Assembly: GCF_039631355.1 (NCBI RefSeq)
Contig: NZ_JBDIVF010000003.1
Span: 1-64,000, forward strand
Source of the DNA: Uliginosibacterium paludis
GTDB lineage: Bacteria > Pseudomonadota > Gammaproteobacteria > Burkholderiales > Rhodocyclaceae
Direction of reading: 5' to 3'
DNA length: 64,000 bases
Positions 34,315-43,028 of this stretch are shown piece after piece. The notes under the pieces were generated by a model. That model was not told the origin of the DNA, did not search any database, and saw only the letters and a list, made by a program, of their open reading frames with translations. Both the position numbers and the translations under genes were made by a program. Each line of letters begins with the position of its first letter. Within the stretch, counting starts at the first letter, position 1.

Positions 34315-35913
34315 ATGTATCCAGCACGTCGAGCGTTGGCAGGCCTGAGTTGCGGGCTTGCAATTGTCATTCTTTCGGCTTGTTCCTCGAAGGGCGGCAG
34401 CGAGGGCCAGATTCTGACCGGTCTGGTGTCGGCTGAAATGCCGTTTGCCGGCGCCCGCGTGACGGTGCTGGATGCCACCGGGCAGACGCGCACTGCGCAG
34501 GCCGACGAGCGCGGTGTCTATCGCGTGGATACCAGCGGGCTGGTCGCTCCACTGCTGGTCTCCGCGATCGAAGCGGGCAGCAACACCAACTGCCGCTACA
34601 ACGCCACGCTGCGCGCACGCTGCATGGCTTCGGTGCTGACGGAGCTCGAGCGGCACGACAACGTGGCGAACGTGAATCCGCTGACCGATCGCATCGTCTC
34701 CGACGTGGCGGTGAGCCTGGGTTTCCAGGGGCCGCAACAACTGGTGGAATCCGGCAAGGCGGCCGGGATCAGGGAAGAGGCTGTCGAGCTCGCGCGGCGT
34801 GAATCCCTGGCGGGGTTTTCCGCGGCACTGAAGGCCGCCGGCGTGAAGAACGTCAAGCGCTTTGATGCTGTCAGCATTTCCACGGCGGATGGCCTGCAGG
34901 GCCTGGGCGCGGTGCTGGAAGTCGTCAATCACAATCGCAACTACGACAACCCGAGCAGCGAGTCGGGCCATACCGTGCTCACCGACATCAGCTTCAGGCC
35001 CATCGTCGGCCTGGTCGGCAAGGGGCCTTACGAGCCGCTCGATTACCCGCGTGCGAAGGCTGAACTCGCGGCCATCCAGGGTGCGAAAGCGCGAGTGCTG
35101 GTGGTGGGGGATTCCACCGCCGCGACCTATGAACGCGAACGTCTGCCGCGCATGGGCTGGGGTCAGGTGTTCGAAGCGCGTTTTCGTGATGACGCCGGCG
35201 TGAAGGTGCTCAATGGCGCGCGCTCCGGCCGCAGTTCGAAGGATTTCTTCATGGGCGGCTGGTATCAGCAGATGGCCCGCTTCATGAAGCCGGGTGATCT
35301 GGTGCTGATCAATCACGGCCACAATGACCAGAACTGCGATGGCAGCAAGAAGGAGCGCGGGCCCGCCGATGTGGCCGGGCTCTGCACCTACCCGGATGAC
35401 ATTGCGGGCAAGCCGCAGTTTCCGGAGGGCAAACCCGAGATGAGTTTCCACAACTCGCTGCAGCGCTATGTGGACATGGCCCGCGCAGCCGGTGCCACGC
35501 CGGTGCTGCTGACGCCCACCACGCGGGTCTGGAATGCTTCACGCAAGGAAGGCTTCCCGGTGGTGCACCAGCATCTGACCCAGCAGAACGAAGCAGGCGG
35601 CTTTGCTTATACCGGTGACTATTCGCGCACCATCGGAAACACCGCGAAGGCGGCTGGCGTGCCGCTGATCGATCTCGAAGCGAAGACCATCGCCTTTGCC
35701 AACGCACATGTGGCGGATTGGAAGGACTACTGGCTCGCGATCGGCGACTTCAAGGCCTATCCGTATTACGCCACGCAGTCTTCCGGCACGCAGGCCAAGC
35801 CCGACACCACCCACTTCCAGCAGAAGGGCGCGGAAGCCGTCGCTGCCATGGTGGCGGACGGCATTCGCGAAACGCCGGCGCTGCGCGAGTGGGCCGAGCG
35901 CCTCAAGCCTTGA
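34315..35913 (+). CDS. SGNH-hydrolase lipoprotein, rhamnogalacturonan-acetylesterase-like
   Basis: A 532-residue lipoprotein: the lipobox VILSAC places the lipidated Cys at residue 23. Residues about 30-90 look like a carboxypeptidase-regulatory/Ig-type domain (GARVTVLDATGQ), and about 100-240 is a helical region of unknown role. The C-terminal SGNH domain (about 258-532) has all blocks: VVGDSTAATY with nucleophile S267, NGARSGRSSKDF, INHGHNDQN, and DTTHFQQKGA with the catalytic Asp/His. This is the CE12 rhamnogalacturonan-acetylesterase pattern; the substrate is inferred. AAGGGGGAG lies 5 bases before the start. Probably periplasmic or outer-membrane anchored. Confidence 0.85.
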   Translation: MYPARRALAGLSCGLAIVILSACSSKGGSEGQILTGLVSAEMPFAGARVTVLDATGQTRTAQADERGVYRVDTSGLVAPLLVSAIEAGSNTNCRYNATLRARCMASVLTELERHDNVANVNPLTDRIVSDVAVSLGFQGPQQLVESGKAAGIREEAVELARRESLAGFSAALKAAGVKNVKRFDAVSISTADGLQGLGAVLEVVNHNRNYDNPSSESGHTVLTDISFRPIVGLVGKGPYEPLDYPRAKAELAAIQGAKARVLVVGDSTAATYERERLPRMGWGQVFEARFRDDAGVKVLNGARSGRSSKDFFMGGWYQQMARFMKPGDLVLINHGHNDQNCDGSKKERGPADVAGLCTYPDDIAGKPQFPEGKPEMSFHNSLQRYVDMARAAGATPVLLTPTTRVWNASRKEGFPVVHQHLTQQNEAGGFAYTGDYSRTIGNTAKAAGVPLIDLEAKTIAFANAHVADWKDYWLAIGDFKAYPYYATQSSGTQAKPDTTHFQQKGAEAVAAMVADGIRETPALREWAERLKP

Positions 35914-35929
35914 GGCCCGAGCAGGCTGA

Positions 35930-35963
35930 GGAAAACTACATCGGCAGGCCGACGTAGTTTTCC
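35930..35963. terminator. Bidirectional terminator overlapping the end of pobA
   Basis: GGAAAACTAC (35930-35939) and GTAGTTTTCC (35954-35963) pair perfectly, then TCGG/CCGA (35941-35944, 35949-35952) pair across one A-C mismatch, with a 4-base loop. The A/T-rich outer stem gives a T-run on both strands. It lies between two convergent genes, and most of it is inside the last codons of pobA. Confidence 0.75.
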
Positions 35964-37120
35964 GCCATCGTGGCCTGGGCGGGCTCCGAGTGCAGCAGGT
36001 AGTCGAGCTCGGCTTCCTGCATCTTCTGGCCGAAGCCGGCGTTCTCTGGGAAGTTGTGCATCAGCGAGGTAAACCACCAGGAGAAACGCTCGGCTTTCCA
36101 GATCCGCGCCAGCGCGCGTTCGGAATAGCGCGCCAGACCTTCTTCGCTGTGCGTGTTGTACCAGGCGTCCAGCGCCTCCGCGAGATAGCTCACATCCGAG
36201 GCGGCGAGGTTGAGCCCCTTGGCGCCGGTCGGCGGCACGATGTGCGCTGCGTCACCGGCGAGGAACAGCCGGCCGAAACGCATCGGCTCGGTCACGAAGC
36301 TGCGCAGCGGCGCGATGCTCTTCTCGATCGAGGCGCCCGTCACGAGGGACTCGGCCGCTGCCGGATCGAGCCGGCGGCGCAGCTCGGCCCAGAACTCTTC
36401 GTCACTCCATTGCTCGACCTTGTTGTCGAGCGAGCACTGCAGGTAGTAGCGGCTGCGGGTGTGTGAGCGCATGCTGCAGAGCGCGAAACCGCGCGGGCTC
36501 TTCACATAGATGAGCTCGTCCGATACCGGCGGCACGTCGGCCAGCACGCCCAGCCAGCCGAAGGGATAGATCTTCTCGAAAGTGCGGTGGGCGCCGGCCG
36601 GCACACTGGCCCGGCACACGCCATGAAAGCCGTCGCAGCCGGCAATGAAATCGCAGGCCAGCGTGTGCTGAACGCCATCTTTGGTGAAGCGCACTTCCGG
36701 ATGCGCGCTGCCGAAATCATGGATGCTGACGCCTTGCGCTTCATAGACCGTTGGCAGACCCTCGGTGGCGCGCGCTTCCATCAGGTCGCGGGTGATTTCA
36801 GTCTGGCCATACACGGTGACATGCTTGCCACCGGTCAGGCGGGCGAGGTCGATGCGGTGGCGCTGGCCGTCGATGCAGAGCTCGTAGCCGTCATGGAGCA
36901 GGCCTTCGCGATGCATGCGGGTCGCGACGCCTGCGCGTTCGAGTGCGTCAGCCGTGGTCTGCTCGATCACGCCGGCGCGGATGCGGCCCAGCACATACTC
37001 GCCGGTCTGCCGCTCGATGATGACGTTGTCAATGCCGGCGCGATGGAGCAACTGCCCCAGCAGCAGGCCCGAGGGGCCGGCGCCGATGATGGCCACGCGG
37101 GTGCTCTGCGGGATGTTCAT
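35936..37120 (-). CDS. pobA: 4-hydroxybenzoate 3-monooxygenase
   Basis: A 394-residue FAD-dependent para-hydroxybenzoate hydroxylase converting 4-hydroxybenzoate plus NADPH and O2 to protocatechuate. Present: FAD motif IIGAGPSGLLLGQLL (about residues 11-25), VLGRIRAGVIEQ with the pyridine-nucleotide-related arginines (about 43-54), IYVKSPRGFALCSMRSHTRS with the substrate-binding Tyr, Ser and Arg (about 201-220), GDAAHIVPPTGAKGLNLA (about 285-302) and AENYVGLPM with the proton-relay Tyr at the end. It is the last gene of the pmd operon and provides the substrate for PmdAB. A terminator overlaps its 3' end. Confidence 0.97.
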   Translation of the reverse strand: MNIPQSTRVAIIGAGPSGLLLGQLLHRAGIDNVIIERQTGEYVLGRIRAGVIEQTTADALERAGVATRMHREGLLHDGYELCIDGQRHRIDLARLTGGKHVTVYGQTEITRDLMEARATEGLPTVYEAQGVSIHDFGSAHPEVRFTKDGVQHTLACDFIAGCDGFHGVCRASVPAGAHRTFEKIYPFGWLGVLADVPPVSDELIYVKSPRGFALCSMRSHTRSRYYLQCSLDNKVEQWSDEEFWAELRRRLDPAAAESLVTGASIEKSIAPLRSFVTEPMRFGRLFLAGDAAHIVPPTGAKGLNLAASDVSYLAEALDAWYNTHSEEGLARYSERALARIWKAERFSWWFTSLMHNFPENAGFGQKMQEAELDYLLHSEPAQATMAENYVGLPM

Positions 37121-37169
37121 GTCTTGTCTCCTCCGGCGTCTGACGCGCCTGTACGGAATGCACTGCGGA

Positions 37170-38153
37170 TCAGTGCGGATCCTGGTCGATTTCGGTCAGG
37201 GTGGCGGCGTTGTAGCGCTCGCCGTGGATGTGGGCCGGCTGGAACAGGCGGTCCAGCTCGCGAAGCTGGGCCTCGCTCAGCACGACGCTGGCGGCCCCCA
37301 TGTTTTCCTCCAGATGGCTGATCCGGGTGGTGCCCGGAATCACGCTGATGATCGGGTCGCGCAAGAGCCAGGCGAGTGCCAGCTGCGGCAGGCTGCAAGC
37401 GGCCTCCTGCGCGATGCGGCGGGCGGCTTGCGCGAGCGGCAGGTTGGCTTCCAGGTTGGCGGCGTCGAAGCGCGGCATCGACAGGCGCAGGTCACCGGGC
37501 GTGAGGCTGGCGGTGTCACTCAGGCCACCCAGGAAACCGCGCGCGAGAGGGCTGAAGGCGACGAAGGCCACACCCAGTTCGCGGCAGGTCTCGAGTACGC
37601 CGCGCTCGGGGTCGCGGCTCCAGAGCGAATATTCCGACTGCATGGCCGCAACCGGGTGCACGGCGTGCGCCCGGCGCAGCGTGGCGGAGGACACTTCCGA
37701 CAGCCCGATGGCGCCGATCTTGCCGGCCTGCACCAGGTCCGCCAGCGCGCCCACGCTTTCTTCGATGGGCACGGATTTGTCCCAGCGATGCAGGTAGTAC
37801 AGATCGATGTGATCCGTTTTCAGGCGGCGCAGCGATTCATCACAGGTCGCGCGGATCGTGGCCGCCCGGCCATCGATGACACGTCGGCCATCAATGCCGG
37901 TCATGCCGCACTTGCTGGCGAGGAAGAAGCGCCTGCGGTGTGGCGCCAGCACGCGGCCAAGCAGTTCCTCATTGGCACCGAAGCCATACAGGGCGGCGGT
38001 GTCGAAGAAATCCACGCCCAGATCGAGCGCACGCAGCAGCAGGGCAGAGGCCTCTTCCGGCGCAGTGGCCGGGCCATAGCCGTGGGAGAGGTTCATGCAT
38101 CCCAGGCCGAGGCCGTTGAGGCGTTTTCCGTTGATGCTGCGTGCGAGGCTCAT
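37170..38153 (-). CDS. Aldo/keto reductase
   Basis: A 327-residue NADPH-dependent reductase with the AKR (beta/alpha)8 fold. The tetrad is visible: Asp in DFFDTAALYGFGANEELLG (catalytic Tyr in the same segment, about residues 50-68), Lys in FLASKCG (about 78-84) and His in YYLHRWDKSVP (about 118-128). The C-terminal cofactor motif is VIPGTTRISHLEENMGA. It resembles general-stress/AKR11-13-type enzymes; the substrate is unknown. Its start overlaps the TRAP permease stop (ATGA) and pobA follows after 49 bases, so it is part of the aromatic operon and may handle an aldehyde or quinone by-product. Confidence 0.9.
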   Translation of the reverse strand: MSLARSINGKRLNGLGLGCMNLSHGYGPATAPEEASALLLRALDLGVDFFDTAALYGFGANEELLGRVLAPHRRRFFLASKCGMTGIDGRRVIDGRAATIRATCDESLRRLKTDHIDLYYLHRWDKSVPIEESVGALADLVQAGKIGAIGLSEVSSATLRRAHAVHPVAAMQSEYSLWSRDPERGVLETCRELGVAFVAFSPLARGFLGGLSDTASLTPGDLRLSMPRFDAANLEANLPLAQAARRIAQEAACSLPQLALAWLLRDPIISVIPGTTRISHLEENMGAASVVLSEAQLRELDRLFQPAHIHGERYNAATLTEIDQDPH

Positions 38154-39472
38154 GGGAACATCCTTATGAAGAAGAGCGAGATCGAGGGAAAGATCACCAG
38201 GATCGCGGTGCGGATGAGGTCACTCGTGATGAAGGGCCACACGCCGGCATAGGTGCTGCGCATCGGCACATCCGGCGCCATGGCCTGGATCACGAAGAGA
38301 TTCATCCCGACTGGCGGAGTGATCAGCCCGACTTCTACCACGATCAGCACCAGGATTCCGAACCAGATCGCGGCTTCTTCCGGCGGCAGACCGAAGTCCA
38401 GCCCGGCGAACATCGGAAAGAAGATCGGGATCGTCAGCAGGATCATCGACAGCGAATCCATCACGCAGCCCAGGATCAGGTAGAACACCAGGATCGCGAT
38501 CAGCACGGTGTAGGGACCGAAGCCCTGGCCGCTGACCCAGCCTGCCAGCTCCTGCGGCAACTGCGAGAGCGCGAGGAAGCTGTTGTAGGCCGCCGCACCC
38601 AGCACGATCATGAACACCATCGCGGTGCCGCCGGCAGTGGCCTCGATTGCGCGCAGCAGGCCCTTGAAGTCCAGCCCGCAGCGCAGCCAGCCCAGCAGGC
38701 CGGTCGCTACCGCGCCCACGGCCGCACCCTCGGTGGGCGTGAAGATGCCGGTATAGATGCCGCCGATCACGATCACGAAGATCGTGGCGACCGGCCACAC
38801 CGCGAGGAGTGCCTGCATGCGCTCGGGCCAGGGCATCGGCTCGCGGCTGCCCGCGAGCTCGGGCTTCCATCGCACCATGATCGCGATCACCACCATGTAG
38901 CCGGCGGCGGCGAGCAGGCCCGGTACGAAGGCGGCGGCGAAGAGCTTGGCGATGTTCTGTTCGGCGAGGATGGCGTAGATCACCAGCACCACCGAGGGCG
39001 GAATCAGGATGCCCAGCGTGCCGCCTGCGGCGAGCAGACCCGCGGAAAACCCGCCGTCATAACCCGCGCGCCGCAGTTCGGGCAGTGCGACCTGACCCAT
39101 CGTTGCCGCGGTCGCCATCGAGGAGCCGCAGATCGAGCCGAAGCCCGCGCAGGCACCGATGGCCGCCATGCCGAGCCCGCCCTTGCGGTGACCCAGAAAG
39201 GCTTCGGCGGCGCGGAAGAGCGCCTGCGACATGCCACCCAGACCGGCGAACTGCCCCATGATCAGGAAGAGCGGCACGATGGACAGTGAGTTCGACGAGA
39301 ACTGCCCGTAGGCGAGCGTCTTCATCTGATTGAGCAGCGGGTCGATGCTGCCGAAGGTGATCGCACTGCCCGCGAGCCCGACAGCCAGCATCGCGAGGCC
39401 GATGGGAATGCGCAGGAAGATCAGACCGAGCAGGAAGGGGAAGGACCAGGCAGCGAGCTGGAGCGGATCCAT
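38150..39472 (-). CDS. dctM: TRAP transporter large permease (DctM-type)
   Basis: A 440-residue large subunit with about 12-13 membrane segments. Family hallmarks: FLRIPIGLAMLAVGLAG (about residues 20-36), SLSIVPLFLIMGQFAGLGG (about 62-80), GFGSICGSSMATAATMGQVALPE (about 110-132) and GYDGGFSAGLLAAGGTLGILIPPS (about 137-160). It couples the sodium gradient to uptake of an organic acid captured by the binding protein. ATG 39472 is one base after the dctQ stop. The locus suggests 4-hydroxybenzoate, protocatechuate or a related aromatic acid as cargo, by context only. Confidence 0.92.
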   Translation of the reverse strand: MDPLQLAAWSFPFLLGLIFLRIPIGLAMLAVGLAGSAITFGSIDPLLNQMKTLAYGQFSSNSLSIVPLFLIMGQFAGLGGMSQALFRAAEAFLGHRKGGLGMAAIGACAGFGSICGSSMATAATMGQVALPELRRAGYDGGFSAGLLAAGGTLGILIPPSVVLVIYAILAEQNIAKLFAAAFVPGLLAAAGYMVVIAIMVRWKPELAGSREPMPWPERMQALLAVWPVATIFVIVIGGIYTGIFTPTEGAAVGAVATGLLGWLRCGLDFKGLLRAIEATAGGTAMVFMIVLGAAAYNSFLALSQLPQELAGWVSGQGFGPYTVLIAILVFYLILGCVMDSLSMILLTIPIFFPMFAGLDFGLPPEEAAIWFGILVLIVVEVGLITPPVGMNLFVIQAMAPDVPMRSTYAGVWPFITSDLIRTAILVIFPSISLFFIRMFP

Positions 39473-39473
39473 G

Positions 39474-40013
39474 TCAGTGTTCTCCGGTGGCGTTTTCGAA
39501 GCCGGCCGGCGTGCGTGCGAGGCCCAGGGTTTCCAGGAGGCGCAGCGCGTAGGCGATGCAGCCGAGGATGGCCGGCGGCATGCACACGGCATAGCCCCAC
39601 CAGACCGGCATGCCGAGGATGAAGGTCGCCTCGCCGTTGGTCTTGTAGTCGAGCATGGCCACTCCCATGCGCCAGGTGAGAAGCACCCAGATCACCAGGG
39701 TGATCAGTTCGGTGAGGACGTTGATGAAGCGCTTCATCAGGGGCGGAAAGCTGCCCCAGAACATGTCCACCATCGCGTGGCCGCGCTTGAGATGGCACCA
39801 GGGCAGGAAGGCGAACACCGCCAGTGCGGTGCCGGCTTCCACCAGTTCGAAGTCGCCCGGCACCGGGGCCAGGCCAATGGATGTGCCGGCGCGGCCGGCG
39901 ATGCTGATCACGCTCATGCCGGCCAGCGCGCACAGCACCAGGCCGCCGAGCCAGGCCGCGAGCCGGCTGGTGCCATACACGAGTCTCGTCGGCAGGGAGT
40001 CCCTGTCATTCAT
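39474..40013 (-). CDS. dctQ: TRAP transporter small permease (DctQ-type)
   Basis: A 179-residue protein with four transmembrane helices, the usual size of DctQ. Typical features are the helix-1 segment GGLVLCALAGMSVISIAGR (about residues 23-41) and LPWCHLKRGHAMVDMFWG (about 69-86), close to the conserved H-x-K/R-V-D motif of small permeases. The ATG at 40013 was preferred to a longer frame because AAGGAGG lies directly upstream. It forms the membrane complex with the large permease, which begins one base downstream. Confidence 0.9.
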   Translation of the reverse strand: MNDRDSLPTRLVYGTSRLAAWLGGLVLCALAGMSVISIAGRAGTSIGLAPVPGDFELVEAGTALAVFAFLPWCHLKRGHAMVDMFWGSFPPLMKRFINVLTELITLVIWVLLTWRMGVAMLDYKTNGEATFILGMPVWWGYAVCMPPAILGCIAYALRLLETLGLARTPAGFENATGEH

Positions 40014-40087
40014 GCCTTCCTCCTTCGGTGGCGGGTTGCGGCCAGGTCTGGCCGTCATCCCGAATCCGTTTTTTCTTGTGTGATGAA

Positions 40088-40115
40088 GGAGCGGACGCCC
40101 CGGGGCGTCCGCTCC
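40088..40115 (-). other. 28-base perfect palindrome between dctP and dctQ
   Basis: GGAGCGGACGCCCC followed directly by its complement GGGGCGTCCGCTCC gives a perfect 28-base palindrome 10 bases past the dctP stop. No T-run follows on the minus strand. It is placed as in many binding-protein operons where a stem-loop protects the upstream message or attenuates downstream transcription, giving more binding protein than permease. Confidence 0.65.
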
Positions 40116-40124
40116 GGGCCTGCC

Positions 40125-41165
40125 TTACTTCGTCTTCGTGTACTGCTCGACCAGGCGCTCGGCTTCGGCGGCGAGCTTCTGGCCGTCGATACCCTTGTCG
40201 CCGACTTCCTTGTACCAGAGCGCGCGCACGCCGGCGGCCGAGCGCTTCCAGCGCTGGGTCTCGGCTTCATCAAGCGTCACGATGCGGTTGCCGGCCTTCT
40301 TTGCCAGATCCATGCCCTCGGCATCGGCGGCGATCATTGCCCGGCCGAAGGCGGCTGCCACGTCTGGCCCGCTGTTGCTGTCGACCACCTTCTTCAGGTC
40401 TGCCGGCAGCTTGTCGTAGCTGGCCTTGTTCATGATCAGCGCGAAGGTCTGGGTGTAGAGACCACGGTTGCCGGAGAAGCCGGTGTGGTTCTTCACGATC
40501 TGGTGCAGCTTCACGCTCGGCGCGACTTCCCAGGGTACGGTGGCGGCCGAGATCACGCCCTTGGAGAGCGATTCACCCACTGCGGGCACCGGCATGCCGA
40601 CCGGTGTGGCGCCCAGCTGCTCCAGCATCATGTTGATGATGCGCGAGCCGCCTCGCACCTTCATGCCTTTGAGGTCTTCCAGCTTCGCGATCGGGTCACG
40701 GCTGTGGAAGAGGCCGGGGCCGTGGGTGTGCACGGTGATGAGATGCACATCCTTGAATTCGTCGATCGAGTTTTTCGTCACGTATTCGTAGAAGGCGCGC
40801 GAGGATTGCTCCGGCTCACCGCTCATGAAGGGCAGCTCGAAAACTTCGCTCTTCGGGAAGCGGCCCGGTGTGTAACCCAGCACGATCCAGGCGAAGTCGA
40901 TGACACCGTCCTTGACCTGGTCGAGCAGCTCCGGCGGCTTGCCACCGAGGGTCATGTTGGCAAACAGCTGGATCCTGATCCGGCCGCCGGAGTCCTTCTC
41001 GATCTTCTGCGCCCAGGGCGCGATGGCCTTGGCCGGGATCGCCGCCTGCTGCGGCAGGAACTGCTGCAGGCGGAAGGTGAAGTCCGCGGCATGGGCCTGG
41101 GGCAGCAGCGCGGCGAGAAAGCCTGCCGCGAGGGTGCTCAGTACGGTTCTGCGAAGGGTGTTCAT
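40125..41165 (-). CDS. dctP: TRAP transporter periplasmic substrate-binding protein (DctP-type)
   Basis: A 346-residue solute-binding protein with a Sec signal peptide (residues 1-27, ending PQAHAA). The mature DctP fold starts DFTFRLQQFLPQQAAIPAKA. The substrate-carboxylate Arg is expected in the segment DLKGMKVRGGSRIINMMLEQLG (about 162-183). It is the first TRAP gene after pmdC and is likely made in excess of the permeases because of the palindrome just downstream. The ligand is probably an aromatic or ring-cleavage acid, by context. Confidence 0.9.
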   Translation of the reverse strand: MNTLRRTVLSTLAAGFLAALLPQAHAADFTFRLQQFLPQQAAIPAKAIAPWAQKIEKDSGGRIRIQLFANMTLGGKPPELLDQVKDGVIDFAWIVLGYTPGRFPKSEVFELPFMSGEPEQSSRAFYEYVTKNSIDEFKDVHLITVHTHGPGLFHSRDPIAKLEDLKGMKVRGGSRIINMMLEQLGATPVGMPVPAVGESLSKGVISAATVPWEVAPSVKLHQIVKNHTGFSGNRGLYTQTFALIMNKASYDKLPADLKKVVDSNSGPDVAAAFGRAMIAADAEGMDLAKKAGNRIVTLDEAETQRWKRSAAGVRALWYKEVGDKGIDGQKLAAEAERLVEQYTKTK

Positions 41166-41203
41166 CTCTGTTGTCTCCTTGGTTCTTGTTTGCGGCAATC
41201 GGA

Positions 41204-42163
41204 TCAGCTCGCCGCGAGCTGTTGTTCAAGCCTGTGCAGCACTTCGTAGCAGCCGAGCACCTGGCCGACACTCGCGTTGGGCTCACGCCCTTCGCGGATG
41301 GCTGCCACGAACTCGCGGTCCTGCAGTTCGATGCCGTTCATCGAGACATCGACCTGCGACACGTCGATCTTTTCCTCCTTGCCGTTGATGAGATCGTCAT
41401 AGCGGGCGATGTATGTCGCGCTGTCACCGATGTAGCGGAAGAAAGTTCCGAGCGGGCCGTCGTTGTTGAAAGAGAGCGAGAGCGTGCAGATTGCTCCGCT
41501 GGCAGCCTTGAGCTGGATGGACATGTCCATCGCTATGCCCAGCACCGGATGTATCGGCCCCTGGATCGCGTGGGCCTGGATGATCGGGCTGCGCGTCTGG
41601 TACATGAAGAGATCCACCGTGTGTGCGGCGTGATGCCAGAGCAGGTGATCCGTCCAGCTGCGCGGCTCGCCCAGCGCATTCATGTTGCTGCGGCGGAAGA
41701 AGTAGGTCTGCACATCCATCTGCTGGATGTTGAATCCGCCCGCCAGAATCCGCTGCCGCACCCACTGGTGGCTCGGGTTGAAGCGGCGGGTGTGGCCGCA
41801 CATCGCGACGAGCCCGGTCTCGCGCTGCAGCGCCACCACCGCTTTCGCGTCGGCCAGCGAGTCGGCCATCGGAATCTCCACCTGCACATGCTTGCCGGCG
41901 CGCAGGCAGGCCATGGCCTGGCTCGCATGCATCGGCGTCGGCGTGCAGAGGATCACCGCGTCGACCTGCGGCAGCGCGAGCGCATCGTTGAGTTCGGTGC
42001 TGAAGTGCGGGATGCCGTACTTGTCGGCGATGGCATGTCCCTTGTCCGCCTCCTGGCTCACCAGCGATACGACCTTCACTCCGTCGATCACGCTCAGGGC
42101 GTCCAGATGCTTGATGCCGAAAGCGCCGGCGCCCACGAGTGCAATCCTGACTGCTGCCGTCAT
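41204..42163 (-). CDS. pmdC: 4-carboxy-2-hydroxymuconate-6-semialdehyde dehydrogenase (PmdC/LigC-type)
   Basis: A 319-residue Gfo/Idh/MocA-fold dehydrogenase oxidising the PmdAB product, as its hemiacetal, to 2-pyrone-4,6-dicarboxylate with NAD(P)+. The Rossmann motif is ALVGAGAFGIKHLDAL (about residues 8-23). The usual EKP motif is replaced by VEIPMADS, with Ile where most family members have the catalytic Lys, as in the LigC group. HTRRFNPSHQWVRQRI and WTDHLLWHHAAHTVDLF (about 173-189) are typical of LigC. It starts one base after the pmdB stop region, within the pathway operon. Confidence 0.92.
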   Translation of the reverse strand: MTAAVRIALVGAGAFGIKHLDALSVIDGVKVVSLVSQEADKGHAIADKYGIPHFSTELNDALALPQVDAVILCTPTPMHASQAMACLRAGKHVQVEIPMADSLADAKAVVALQRETGLVAMCGHTRRFNPSHQWVRQRILAGGFNIQQMDVQTYFFRRSNMNALGEPRSWTDHLLWHHAAHTVDLFMYQTRSPIIQAHAIQGPIHPVLGIAMDMSIQLKAASGAICTLSLSFNNDGPLGTFFRYIGDSATYIARYDDLINGKEEKIDVSQVDVSMNGIELQDREFVAAIREGREPNASVGQVLGCYEVLHRLEQQLAAS

Positions 42164-42164
42164 G

Positions 42165-43028
42165 TCAGTCCTCCAGGATCAGGTGGCCGACGGCGGTGTT
42201 CGACGCCGGCACATGGTAGAAGCGATGCTTCACGCGCGGGGCGGGGCCGCCGGCGATATCCGCCATCGCGCCGCGGGCGATCAGCCACATCACCAGCTCG
42301 ATGCCTTCGGAGCCGGCTTCGCGCACATAGTCGATGTGCGGCATGGCGGCGAGGCCTGCCGGGTCGGCGATGAGGCGGTCGAGGAAGGCGTTGTCCCATT
42401 CGCGGTTGATGAGGCCGGCACGCGGGCCCTGCAACTGGTGGCTCATGCCGCCGGTGCCCCAGATCTGCACATTCAGGTCTTCGTCGAAGGATTCGATCGC
42501 GCGCCGGATTGCCTTGCCCAGTTCGAAGCAGCGGCGGCCCGAAGGCACCGGGTACTGCACCACGTTCACCGCAAAGGGAATCACCGCGAAGGGCCAGCGG
42601 AAATCGTCTGCCGGGCGTTCGCCACACATCAGCGAGAGCGGCACGGTGAGACCATGATCGACCGGCATGCGATTGACGATGGTGAGATCGAAATCCTCCT
42701 GGATCACGCTTTGCGCGATGTGCGCGGCAAGCTCCGGATGCCCCTTCACCGGCGGCACCGGGCGCGGGCCCCAGCCTTCATCGGCAATCGGATAATCCGC
42801 TGCGGTGCCGATTGCGAAGGTCGGGATCAGGTCCAGGCTGAAGGCATTGGCGTGATCGTTGTAGACGAGGAAGACCACGTCCGGCTTCTGTTCGCGCAGC
42901 CATTGGCGGCTGGCTTCATAACCGGCGAACACCGGTTGCCAGTAGGCTTCCTGCGTCTTGCCAAGATCCATCGCGGCGCCGATGGCCGGCACATGCGAGG
43001 TGAATGCGGCGGCGGTGATGCGGGCCAT
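42165..43028 (-). CDS. pmdB: Protocatechuate 4,5-dioxygenase beta subunit
   Basis: A 287-residue catalytic subunit of the type II extradiol dioxygenase LigAB/PmdAB. Fe(II) ligands are clear: H12 in AAFTSHVPAIG and H59 in VYNDHANAF; the Glu lies in GSEGIELVMW (about residues 236-245). VNRMPVDHGLTVPLSL contains the conserved His for catalysis. It opens protocatechuate at the 4,5 bond using O2. The start shares one base with the pmdA stop (TGATG), so subunits are made in step. Confidence 0.96.
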   Translation of the reverse strand: MARITAAAFTSHVPAIGAAMDLGKTQEAYWQPVFAGYEASRQWLREQKPDVVFLVYNDHANAFSLDLIPTFAIGTAADYPIADEGWGPRPVPPVKGHPELAAHIAQSVIQEDFDLTIVNRMPVDHGLTVPLSLMCGERPADDFRWPFAVIPFAVNVVQYPVPSGRRCFELGKAIRRAIESFDEDLNVQIWGTGGMSHQLQGPRAGLINREWDNAFLDRLIADPAGLAAMPHIDYVREAGSEGIELVMWLIARGAMADIAGGPAPRVKHRFYHVPASNTAVGHLILED

